Below, piece by piece: positions 28,615-36,367 of a stretch of 64,000 nt of DNA (its first letter is position 1; each line of letters begins with the position of its first letter). The notes beneath the pieces were generated by a model that searched no databases, was not told the origin of the DNA, and was given only the letters and a program-made list of their open reading frames with translations. The position numbers and the translations under genes were made by a program. This DNA comes from Runella rosea (GTDB taxonomy: Bacteria > Bacteroidota > Bacteroidia > Cytophagales > Spirosomataceae), in assembly GCF_003325355.1 (NCBI RefSeq), contig NZ_CP030850.1, forward strand, positions 3,286,001 to 3,350,000, written 5' to 3'.

Positions 28615-29163
28615 CTAAGCCATTGACTCTGCGCAGTATAATGTAAGCATCCTACTGGTATCATCCAAATTATCAGTTTGCGCTACAGCTAGCTGTATAC
28701 GCTGTAAAAATTCCGAGTAAATAGGCGTAATAAAGTCGTCGTGCTTGGAAGTCAAAAGTGTGTGGATACGTAATTTCCCCTCTTCTATTTCTTTACCAAA
28801 TATACTTTGACAACTCATCTCATACAATTGCTTTTTTAAAAGCTTTTCGGTCAAAGAAAATGCCGTATCTGTTTTTGAGATCAACTCTTGAATTTCTGAT
28901 TCGCATCTAAGCCCTGTCTGGGTTTCGTTTCGAAGCGCATATTTAACAAAACAGCAGGACACTTCCCCTACCAAGTATATATCGGTTATTTTTTCCCGTT
29001 GAATCGTTTTTTTGACCGCTTTCAAGAAGTTGGGATCATCAAAATAGAAGACCGAGGCAGGCGCAGTAAGAAACAAAACGTCCCCGTAGTGTTTGGTAAT
29101 AAACCTTTCCATTTGGCAAAACGGACACACCAGAAACAACTGATTTTGGGGCTTAGCGTTCAT
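28615..29163 (-). CDS. Unknown protein, weakly beta-carbonic-anhydrase-like
   Basis: I do not recognise a clear family. The 182 residues begin with a CPFCQMERF motif (a CxxC, possibly redox or metal). A segment IYLVGEVSCCFVKYALRNE sits where beta-carbonic anhydrases have their HxxC zinc region, and YEMSCQSIF ... EEGKLRIHTLLTS resembles the last strand and helix of that fold; however the classical Cys-Asp/Arg and His-Cys pairs are not convincingly present. The N-terminus has no signal peptide. It is preceded by a strong hairpin (29189-29215) and then by the small gene 29223-29462. Confidence 0.5.
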   Translation of the reverse strand: MNAKPQNQLFLVCPFCQMERFITKHYGDVLFLTAPASVFYFDDPNFLKAVKKTIQREKITDIYLVGEVSCCFVKYALRNETQTGLRCESEIQELISKTDTAFSLTEKLLKKQLYEMSCQSIFGKEIEEGKLRIHTLLTSKHDDFITPIYSEFLQRIQLAVAQTDNLDDTSRMLTLYCAESMA

Positions 29164-29188
29164 GATTAGTTCTTGACATTTTAATTTA

Positions 29189-29215
29189 GGGTTGTGCCCC
29201 CATAGGGCACAACCC
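29189..29215 (+). other. Strong 11-bp hairpin followed by a T-run on the plus strand
   Basis: GGGTTGTGCCC (29189-29199) pairs perfectly with GGGCACAACCC (29205-29215), loop CCATA, with a T8 run on the plus strand. The flanking genes run on the minus strand, so as a terminator it would act on antisense transcription. On the minus strand it could instead be a processing or attenuation hairpin between two genes. Confidence 0.6.
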
Positions 29216-29222
29216 GTTTTTT

Positions 29223-29462
29223 TTAGCCGATTTCAATTTCAGCATTCAAATCACACTGTTTTTGCGTGATTATGAGCTGTTTTGCTTCATAGAAATCCTG
29301 AAGGAGCTTTTTAATACGATTTTCACGCATTTTTATATCCTCTTCGTTATCACTTTTTTCAATTTTACTTTCATGAAACTTGATTTTTACGTGAACCAAT
29401 TGCGTAAGAATATCAAGCGCCTCAGATTGAGTAAAATTGCCTTTAAGAAGTTGGATGTTCAT
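29223..29462 (-). CDS. Small hypothetical protein
   Basis: A 79-residue charged, helical protein (many Lys, Glu and Asp, with a long run of heptad-like residues between 15 and 65), suggesting a coiled coil. I do not recognise it. It starts 18 bp downstream of the icd stop on the same strand, so it may be expressed with icd or with the unknown gene at 28615-29163. The chance that it is not a real gene is moderate. Confidence 0.45.
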   Translation of the reverse strand: MNIQLLKGNFTQSEALDILTQLVHVKIKFHESKIEKSDNEEDIKMRENRIKKLLQDFYEAKQLIITQKQCDLNAEIEIG

Positions 29463-29480
29463 GATTGAAAGAAATTAATG

Positions 29481-30917
29481 TTACTGCCCTTGCCCCAAAG
29501 AAAATGCAGGCTTTCCGTCAAAAGCATACAGGTTTTCAGTCTTGACGACGTCAATGCCTTTTTCGTGAGCCGCGCCTAACAGGTGAATGATTTGTTGTTT
29601 GTCTAAACTCTTTCCTTCGAGAGGCTTAAAGCGGCAACGCCAATGGTCGGTGCAGAATGTTTCGGAAAATCCATCTGGCCATACTTTGATGCCACGATTG
29701 GTAATCATACTAATTTGTACCTCAGAGGTGTTGATTTGTTGTACTTTTTCCGCCAGTTCGTCTGCACTGCTTCCAGTCCAATGTACAAATAAATCTACGC
29801 CCAGCAGCTCTTTTAATTTGGGCGCTTTGCGTTGGTATTTAGGTAAGTTGAGGGCCGCGCCATTGGCGTAGCTAACCGCTTTGAATTGAGATGGTTTTTG
29901 CCCTAAGTTACCAATCACTGCTTCCGCAAACTCTTTGGTTCCTACTTTTTGTTTGCTGATTCCTTCTTTAAAAATGTCATAGGTATGGATGCCATCTTCA
30001 ATCGTTTTTAGCCACGCATTTTGTACTTTTTCTGCCACCTCGGTTTGTCCGATATGATTCAGCATCTGTATCGCCCCTTGCAGCAACCCCGACGGGTTCG
30101 CCAGATTTTGTCCTGCCCTGCGCGGAGCAGAGCCATGAATGGCTTCAAACATGGCACATTCTTCGCCAATATTTGCTGAGCCAGCCAAACCTACCGAACC
30201 TGCAATTTGAGCAGCGACATCGCTCAGCACATCACCGTACAAGTTGGGCATCACAATCACATCAAAAACCTCAGGTGTATCGGCCATTTTTGCCGCCCCA
30301 ATGTCAATAATCCAATGCTCATTCTCGATGGTGGGATACTCTTTGGCAATCTCATCAAATACCTGATGAAACAATCCATCCGTTTGTTTCATGATGTTGT
30401 CTTTGGTAAAGCAAGTGACTTTTTTTCGTCCGTACTGTTTGGCGTACTCAAAAGCATAGCGAACAATTTTTTCGCAGCCCGGACGGCTAATAAGTTTAAG
30501 GCACTGAACCACTTCATCGGTTTGTTGGTGTTCTATTCCTGCGTATAGGTCTTCTTCATTTTCCCTGACAATGACAATGTCCATCTCGGGGTGTTTGGTC
30601 TTCACGAAGGGATGTAAACTAACGCAAGGACGGATGTTGGCATATAAGCCCAAAAACTTTCGGGTGGTTACGTTCAAACTTTTGTATCCGCCTCCCTGAG
30701 GTGTTGTGATGGGAGCTTTGAGAAAAATTTTGTTCTTGCGGATGATATCCCAAGATTCTTTTGCAATCCCCGCTGTATTGCCAGCTAGGTACACTTTTTC
30801 GCCTACCTCTACTTCATCAATTTCAATTTGAGCTCCTGCGGCTTTAATAATAGACAGAGTGGCATCCATAATTTCAGGCCCAATGCCATCGCCTTTTGCT
30901 ACGGTAATTCTTTTCAT
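29481..30917 (-). CDS. icd: NADP-dependent isocitrate dehydrogenase
   Basis: A 478-residue TCA-cycle enzyme that oxidises isocitrate to 2-oxoglutarate. ATG 30917 (MKRITVAKGDGIGPEIMDATL) is preferred over an earlier in-frame start. Family motifs: APITTPQGGGYKSLNVTTRKFL (substrate site), ANIRPCVSLHPFVKTKHPEMDIVIVRENEEDLYAGIEH and NLYGDVLSDVAAQIAGSVGLAGSANIGE, with AIHGSAPRRAG. The long C-terminal extension fits the Thermus-type dimeric enzymes. A LysR-type gene is transcribed away from it with a 93-bp spacer, so regulation by that LysR is plausible but inferred. Confidence 0.93.
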   Translation of the reverse strand: MKRITVAKGDGIGPEIMDATLSIIKAAGAQIEIDEVEVGEKVYLAGNTAGIAKESWDIIRKNKIFLKAPITTPQGGGYKSLNVTTRKFLGLYANIRPCVSLHPFVKTKHPEMDIVIVRENEEDLYAGIEHQQTDEVVQCLKLISRPGCEKIVRYAFEYAKQYGRKKVTCFTKDNIMKQTDGLFHQVFDEIAKEYPTIENEHWIIDIGAAKMADTPEVFDVIVMPNLYGDVLSDVAAQIAGSVGLAGSANIGEECAMFEAIHGSAPRRAGQNLANPSGLLQGAIQMLNHIGQTEVAEKVQNAWLKTIEDGIHTYDIFKEGISKQKVGTKEFAEAVIGNLGQKPSQFKAVSYANGAALNLPKYQRKAPKLKELLGVDLFVHWTGSSADELAEKVQQINTSEVQISMITNRGIKVWPDGFSETFCTDHWRCRFKPLEGKSLDKQQIIHLLGAAHEKGIDVVKTENLYAFDGKPAFSLGQGQ

Positions 30918-31010
30918 TACTTGATCGGTTTTTGATTGACGGCACAAAGGTCTGTACTGGTTTTCATAAGTTTTTATTTAACTTTGCTATCATTATCATA
31001 AATATTTTTT

Positions 31011-31934
31011 ATGAACTATACCCTCAATCAGCTAAGAGTTTTTCTAAAAGTGGCCCAAACGCTGAGCGTTACCAAGGCAGCAGAGGAGCTACATTTAACC
31101 CAACCAGCGGTTTCGATTCAGCTCAAAAACTTTCAGGACCAGTTTGAAGTGCCTTTGATAGAAGTCATAAACAAGAAAATTTATGTTACTGATTTTGGGA
31201 AAGAAATAGTTGAGGCTGCCGATAAAATTCTGAATGAAGTCTATGCCATTAATTATAAAATGCACGCCCACAAAGGACAACTTACTGGGAAACTCAAGCT
31301 ATCGGTGGTATCAACAGGAAAATACATTGCCCCTTACTTTATTGCCGATTTTATCAAACAACATTCTGGAATTGAACTACTTATGGATGTCACTAACAAA
31401 GCCCAAGTAGTAGCAAGCTTAGAAAAAAACGAAGTGGATTTTTCGTTGGTCAGTATAGTACCCGAAAATCTAAAGATTGAAAAAATAGAGTTAATGCAAA
31501 ATAAACTGTACTTAGTGGGAAATTCAGAAATGAACTACGGGGCAAGTCACTATGATAAAAGTATTTTTGAGACCATACCGCTTATCTATCGAGAGCCAGG
31601 TTCGGGGACGAGGAATGTGATGGAAAAGTTTATTATTCAAAATAACCTTCCGGTACTCAAAAAGATGGAATTAACTTCAAATGAAGCCGTTAAACAAGCC
31701 GTTATTGCAGGGCTAGGTTATTCAATAATGCCTTTAATTGGCATTAAAAATGAGTTGGTCAACAAACAACTGCAAATCATTCCCGTTGAAGGCTTTCCCA
31801 TAACATCTACCTGGACTTTGATTTGGTTAAAAGATAAAAAGCTATCGCCCGTAGCTGATGCCTATCTTAATTACCTCAAAAAAGAAAAGCAAAATATTAT
31901 TAATGTTAAGTTTGCTTGGTTTGAGAATTATTGA
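31011..31934 (+). CDS. LysR family transcriptional regulator
   Basis: A 307-residue regulator. Winged-helix N-terminus: LRVFLKVAQTLSVTKAAEELHLTQPAVSIQLKNFQDQ. The remainder is a periplasmic-binding-like effector domain with REPGSGTRNVMEKF (a CbbR/CysB-like loop). It is divergent from icd, the usual place for a LysR controlling its neighbour. Upstream a TAACTTTG (30979-30986) matches the -7 element, but I saw no TTG at the correct spacing. The next LysR is 93 bp downstream; the two share only the general family pattern. Confidence 0.93.
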   Translation: MNYTLNQLRVFLKVAQTLSVTKAAEELHLTQPAVSIQLKNFQDQFEVPLIEVINKKIYVTDFGKEIVEAADKILNEVYAINYKMHAHKGQLTGKLKLSVVSTGKYIAPYFIADFIKQHSGIELLMDVTNKAQVVASLEKNEVDFSLVSIVPENLKIEKIELMQNKLYLVGNSEMNYGASHYDKSIFETIPLIYREPGSGTRNVMEKFIIQNNLPVLKKMELTSNEAVKQAVIAGLGYSIMPLIGIKNELVNKQLQIIPVEGFPITSTWTLIWLKDKKLSPVADAYLNYLKKEKQNIINVKFAWFENY

Positions 31935-32027
31935 GCTTGTAAGAAGCCGATTTTTGCAAAATCATCAAATTTGCTCGTTGTTTTCAAATTCCCTTTACTT
32001 TGTACATCAACCCAAGCTTTTTATCCC

Positions 32028-32924
32028 GTGTCTGATTTCCGCCTGAAAGTTTTCAACAGTGTTGCCCAACACCTGAGCTTTACAAAAGCCGCTGGCGAGT
32101 TGTTTATTACGCAACCTGCCGTTACTAAGCACATTCGCGAACTAGAACAACAATACGGCACAAGGTTGTTTGAACGAAAAGGCAATGCCGTTTTTCTCAC
32201 CCCTGCGGGCGAATTACTCAAACGCTACGCAGGTCAGATTTTACACCTGTATCAGGAGGCGGCCTTTGAACTTAGCACCCTGCAATCGAAGCACAGCGGC
32301 ATTCTTCGGTTGGGTGCGAGTACAACCATCGGGCAATACCTCATTGCACCCCTCTTGGCCAAATATTACGAAAAATTCCCCCAAATAGAGTTGTCGTTGC
32401 TCAACGGAAATACCGAGATGATCGAAAATGCCGTTTTATCGCATGCCATTGATTTGGGGGTGGTGGAAGGGAAAAAACATCATTCTGGCATCAAATACGT
32501 GGATTTTATGGACGATGAACTCGTGGCCGTAGTACACAGCAACAGCAAATTGGCGCCTTTGGAAGAAATTAGCATTGAGCAGCTTACCCAAATTCCGCTG
32601 GTGCTGCGGGAGCGCGGCTCGGGTACGTTGGAAGTCATTGAAAGCGCCCTGAAAGAACACAATTTAAAACTATCTTCCCTCCAAATCATCATGCATTTGG
32701 GTGGAACAGAAAGCATCAAATCCTTTTTGGAACACGCCAATTGTATGGCGTTTTTGTCTATTCGCTCCATTCAAAAAGAACTGATTACTGGCCAATTGAA
32801 ACTTATTAAAGTGAAGGACTTGGTGCTTTTAAGGAAATTTTGGTTGATTCATTTACAGGGCCAACCCGAGGCTATGGCCGAATCATTCATGCGTTTTGCA
32901 TTTCGCGAATACAGCAGAAAATAA
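32028..32924 (+). CDS. LysR family transcriptional regulator
   Basis: A 298-residue regulator read from GTG 32028 (VSDFRLKVFNSVAQHLSFTKAAGELFITQPAVTKHIRELE), since residues before it are not LysR-like and the frame has no ATG nearby. The winged helix is residues 3-60 and the effector domain follows, with RERGSGTLEVIESAL. A TTACTTTG lies just upstream (about 31996-32003) with a TTG 20 bp before it, a plausible promoter. Its target is unknown; the convergent cytosine methyltransferase is separated by a three-way hairpin element. Confidence 0.9.
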   Translation: MSDFRLKVFNSVAQHLSFTKAAGELFITQPAVTKHIRELEQQYGTRLFERKGNAVFLTPAGELLKRYAGQILHLYQEAAFELSTLQSKHSGILRLGASTTIGQYLIAPLLAKYYEKFPQIELSLLNGNTEMIENAVLSHAIDLGVVEGKKHHSGIKYVDFMDDELVAVVHSNSKLAPLEEISIEQLTQIPLVLRERGSGTLEVIESALKEHNLKLSSLQIIMHLGGTESIKSFLEHANCMAFLSIRSIQKELITGQLKLIKVKDLVLLRKFWLIHLQGQPEAMAESFMRFAFREYSRK

Positions 32925-32947
32925 GCGGGCAGACATTGTTCTTTGAT

Positions 32948-33003
32948 GGGTACATTGGGTTGCTCACAACCCAATCGTTGGTTTTGAGAAACCAACAGTA
33001 CCC
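32948..33003. other. 56-nt three-way-junction inverted repeat
   Basis: An outer stem GGGTAC (32948-32953) with GTACCC (32998-33003) encloses two perfect hairpins: ATTGGGTTG (32954-32962)/CAACCCAAT (32967-32975) and GTTGGTTT (32977-32984)/AAACCAAC (32989-32996). Only two bases at the junction are unpaired. No T-run follows, so a standard terminator is unlikely. It lies in the gap between convergent genes and could be a REP-type repeat, an RNA or a protein-binding cruciform. Confidence 0.7.
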
Positions 33004-33074
33004 GTGCCTCCACTGTCGCTCAGCTCTGCCGCGTGACGACTATTCAAAGGCCTCTAGCCGCTGTATCTGAAAAA

Positions 33075-34121
33075 TCAGGGAATAATTCGCTCTACAATTT
33101 TCTCGGCAGTGGCTCGGATAGCAGGCACCGCTACCGAATTTCCAAATTGCTTATAGGCCGAGGCGTCTGCCACTACAATCTTAAATTCATCGGGAAAGCC
33201 TTGCAGGCGGGCCCATTCGCGAGGGGTCATTTTTCGGATGCCTTCGCGATTCACCTCACCTTTGATTTTGGTCATGGGTGTATAATCCGTAATTCTAAAG
33301 TCGTACACCAGATTTCGTTCACGGCCCATTCCGCCCACCACAATGGCATTGGCAATGGCATCGTCGGCGATAATTTCATAGCCAAAACCATTGCCTTTAT
33401 TGGCATGGCGTTGTTTATGGTTAATCAACGTCTGTAAATACTGGGTAGATAAGTAATATTTAGCCGACACGGGCAACGTCTCTTTCACGTCTTCAAACGC
33501 CACTGGAATGCCCAACGGCTTGGGGTATTCAAAATCATTAATGTATAAATCCTCCCTAAAACCCACTATAAAGATGCGCTCCCGATTCTGCGGCACCCCA
33601 AAGTCTTTGGCATTCATCACTTTGGGTTCGGGCACATAATATCCCAAATCTTCGCGCAAGGTGGCTAAGATTGTTTTGAGGGTTTGGCCTTTGTCGTGAT
33701 TGATGAGTCCTTTGACGTTTTCCAGAAAAATGGCTTTGGGTTTTTTACGGCGGATAATATCGGCCACGTCGAAAAACAGCGTTCCACGCGTGTCCTCAAA
33801 CCCGCCGCGCCGCCCCGCAATGGAAAAGGCTTGACAGGGAAAGCCTCCACACAAAATATCGAACCCATCCGGAATTTGACTTTTGGTTTCTTCTTTGGTA
33901 ATGTCGCCAAAGGGTACTTCACCAAAATTAGCTGCGTAGGTCTTCTGCGCCTGTGGGTCCCATTCGCTGCTGAACACACACTGACCACCGAGGGATTGCA
34001 GAGCCATTCTGAACCCGCCGATACCAGCGAATAAATCTATAAAGGTAAAAACGGGTTGGGGTACGGAAGGGAAAGGAATATTTTCAGCCTCGTTTAGACT
34101 GATTTTTTCGGTTACTGTCAT
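33075..34121 (-). CDS. DNA (cytosine-5-)-methyltransferase
   Basis: A 348-residue C5-methyltransferase. Motif I FIDLFAGIGGFRMAL (27-41), the Asp/Glu of EWD (53-55), the catalytic Cys in GGFPCQAFS (92-100), ENVKGL (134-139), QNRERIFIVGF and the C-terminal FGNSVAVP are all present and uninterrupted. A variable target-recognition region lies about residues 215-310. The recognition site cannot be read from the sequence. xisI and the broken xisH are 110 bp upstream on the same strand, which may make it part of a restriction-like cluster (inference); no clear restriction endonuclease is present. Confidence 0.93.
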   Translation of the reverse strand: MTVTEKISLNEAENIPFPSVPQPVFTFIDLFAGIGGFRMALQSLGGQCVFSSEWDPQAQKTYAANFGEVPFGDITKEETKSQIPDGFDILCGGFPCQAFSIAGRRGGFEDTRGTLFFDVADIIRRKKPKAIFLENVKGLINHDKGQTLKTILATLREDLGYYVPEPKVMNAKDFGVPQNRERIFIVGFREDLYINDFEYPKPLGIPVAFEDVKETLPVSAKYYLSTQYLQTLINHKQRHANKGNGFGYEIIADDAIANAIVVGGMGRERNLVYDFRITDYTPMTKIKGEVNREGIRKMTPREWARLQGFPDEFKIVVADASAYKQFGNSVAVPAIRATAEKIVERIIP

Positions 34122-34230
34122 CGATTACTGCTTTTCGTCTTTGACTGCAAATAGCTAAACTTTGTCACGGATTGCAACAAAATTATGAAAGGGTGAGCTA
34201 ATTTGCCTTTGTAAAGACGGCCTAATAAGT

Positions 34231-34581
34231 TTATGCCACCGCATACCCTTCAAGATAAGGGCGAACCGCAGGGGCTTGGAAACCAATCACAATATCGCTT
34301 TTCGGAATTCCGTATTTTTGTAGTTTTTCAGCGATACGAAGATCGGTGCCATCATGTTGAAGCCATACTTTACCATCCGGCTTAACATCAATATGAATGA
34401 AAGAAGCATACGTCCATCCACTGTTTATTTTAGTCCAACCTACCCCAAAGTACAAATAATGCCCGTGTTCGTCGTCTGTAATTAATTGATTTTCTACTCC
34501 ATTTTCAATCATAGGCGACAATCCAGCCACTTCTTCAACGATTTTAGGGGCTATCTGTTTGTATTCTGTTAACTTATCCAT
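34231..34581 (-). CDS. xisI: XisI family protein
   Basis: A 116-residue protein matching the XisI family, first known as a partner of XisH in excision of the fdxN element in cyanobacteria, later seen widely in XisH-XisI gene pairs. Conserved features: DEHGHYLYFGVGW, IHIDVKPDGKVWLQHDGTD and IVIGFQAPAVRPY near the C-terminus. It starts 13 bp inside the end of xisH, the usual pair overlap. Reading frame is intact although its partner is interrupted. What the pair does in non-cyanobacteria is not established; toxin-antitoxin or nuclease roles are inferred. Confidence 0.88.
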   Translation of the reverse strand: MDKLTEYKQIAPKIVEEVAGLSPMIENGVENQLITDDEHGHYLYFGVGWTKINSGWTYASFIHIDVKPDGKVWLQHDGTDLRIAEKLQKYGIPKSDIVIGFQAPAVRPYLEGYAVA

Positions 34582-34988
34582 TGTTTAATTTCAGGTTCTA
34601 TTTCATCGAAAATAAGCATCTTAACATCAAAAGACCGAGCAACATCCATAAAGAATGCATCATCGAAAAATCGCTCATAAAAACCAACAGGAACGGCAAG
34701 ATATAACACCCGTTCAGGATCATTTATTTTTAATGCTTTCCAATAAAGCAAAAACTGCCCAAGTGCATCTTCAAAGTTATCCAGATCAGAATTTCCGACA
34801 AAACTTTTAATTTCAATGGCAATTTTTTGATTTGCTTTTTCCGCCGCTATGATTTCACGCTCCGCTCCCAAGTCGATGTAACCACGCCGCCGCCCCATTA
34901 TAATTTTATAGGGATCATGCGTAATTTGCTAGTTTTCATTTATCAAAGCTAGCTTAACCAACTCATGAAAAATATCTTTGGCGGCCAT
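34569..34988 (-). pseudogene. xisH: XisH family nuclease-like gene with an in-frame stop
   Basis: Reading from ATG 34988, codons 1-19 (MAAKDIFHELVKLALINEN) match the XisH N-terminus. Codon 20 is TAG at 34931-34929, exactly where the family has a conserved Trp (TGG) before ITHDP; a single A at 34930 instead of G explains it. After it the frame continues QITHDPYKI, GYIDLGAE and AIEIKSFVGNS to a normal end, overlapping xisI by 13 bp. The PD-(D/E)xK-like residues (Asp in IDLGAE, Glu and Lys in EIKSF) remain. An ATG at 34898 could give a 109-residue N-truncated protein. A true nonsense mutation is more likely than a sequencing error, but I cannot tell. Confidence 0.85.
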
Positions 34989-35101
34989 ACCATCTCTTTT
35001 GTTGTTTTACCAAATTTACACTCAAATCCTGCATAAAAAAATCCCCTTTGATTTCGTTTTAACTGAAATTCAAAAATGAATGCATTTTTATAAAAACAAA
35101 T

Positions 35102-36265
35102 TTATTTTTCTACCAACACTTCCATTGCCGCCTGCAAATACATTTCCGAATCCTGCTTAAAGTAGGGGCCTACCTTTTGCGGGGCTTCTTTGTGGCCTAG
35201 CCGCACTACCACCGCATTTTTGGCGGGAATCGCCCAGATGAGTTGTCCCAACAAACCGCGCATACTGACCGTTTGAAGGTCTTTGTAAGGTTGCATCCAA
35301 AACTGATACCCGTAGACTTCAATGGGCTTACCAGTTTTAGGGTCAATGACTCCTTTAGCGGGGCTTAGGGCTTCGGTCATGTATTTTTCGGAAGCAATTT
35401 GGCGGCCTTTCCAATTCCCTTTCCAGAGCATCAGGTGCCCGAATCGGGCATAATCGCGCGCGGTGGGGGCAAAACAACAAAAGGCTTTTTCGCGGCCTTT
35501 GGGTTTGTCGAGCATCCAGTAGGCATCTGTTTCGCTACCGATACGCTGAAATATTTTTTCGGAAGCTAGGTCGGCTATTTTTTTGTTGTACACTTTTTCC
35601 AATACTAAGCCCAGAATTTGGGTGTCGCCACTGCGGTATTCAAATTCTTTACCAGCAGGTTTTTCTACGTTCAGGCCGTCGATGACATCGGCCATGTCTT
35701 CGCCGTAGTAGCCGTAGGCATTGTTGCTAAACACCCCACGGTCTTTTTCGTGCCAATCCAGTCCACTACTCATGGTCAGGCAGTGACGCAGCGTAATTTT
35801 CGCCTTTTCTCCTTCGCGAAACGAGTCGATGTAATTAGAAATCGGCTCGTCCAACCCTCTGAGTTTATTTTCGTACAACGCCACTCCCACCAGCATCGAA
35901 ATAATACTTTTGGCGGCCGAAAAAGATTGACTCAGGGTTTTAGCGTCAAAATCTTCCCAGTATTTTTCATAAACCAATTTACCATCTTGAAACACCAAAA
36001 AAGCCGTTGTCTGGTATTTTTCTAGCGTATCCATGAGGTTTTTGGAAATTACCGCTTTGTTAAAATTAGAGTCCAGCGGCCAAGGTTCAGGAAGAGTGGA
36101 AGCCAATACCTGACGTTTAGGGTGGTGCTTATAATCCAAAATATCCACTTCTCCGCGCTGCACATAATTACGAATATGAACAAACGGCGGCGTGTAGGTC
36201 AGGCCCGCGCCCAAAAGCAATAAGCCGCCCAAACCAAAAAGTAAATTACGAAATAGCCTTTTCAT
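35102..36265 (-). CDS. Serine hydrolase (class C beta-lactamase-like)
   Basis: A 387-residue membrane-anchored enzyme: hydrophobic N-terminal segment 6-22, then a beta-lactamase/PBP fold with SxxK at S116-A-A-K119 (in SFSAAKSI). A Tyr-containing loop FEYRSGDTQI takes the YxN position. The C-terminus (GQLIWAIPAKNAVVVRLGH) is typical of the family, although the usual KTG is replaced by IPAKNA. Such proteins act as esterases or peptidases on cell-wall or small ester substrates rather than on antibiotics. No linked genes help. Confidence 0.85.
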   Translation of the reverse strand: MKRLFRNLLFGLGGLLLLGAGLTYTPPFVHIRNYVQRGEVDILDYKHHPKRQVLASTLPEPWPLDSNFNKAVISKNLMDTLEKYQTTAFLVFQDGKLVYEKYWEDFDAKTLSQSFSAAKSIISMLVGVALYENKLRGLDEPISNYIDSFREGEKAKITLRHCLTMSSGLDWHEKDRGVFSNNAYGYYGEDMADVIDGLNVEKPAGKEFEYRSGDTQILGLVLEKVYNKKIADLASEKIFQRIGSETDAYWMLDKPKGREKAFCCFAPTARDYARFGHLMLWKGNWKGRQIASEKYMTEALSPAKGVIDPKTGKPIEVYGYQFWMQPYKDLQTVSMRGLLGQLIWAIPAKNAVVVRLGHKEAPQKVGPYFKQDSEMYLQAAMEVLVEK

Positions 36266-36367
36266 ACAATCTAAAAGTAAGTAGTGCGGTAGTTCTTTGC
36301 TGAACCAAGTTTAGGTAAGGTTAGGAGCAAAACGTCTTTAATGAAGCAAATATAAACGCTGTATTTC

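Noticed and set aside
28424-28615. 63-codon minus-strand frame downstream of the unknown 182-residue gene
   Set aside because: GTG start overlapping the stop of the previous gene, Lys-rich composition and no similarity that I recognise.
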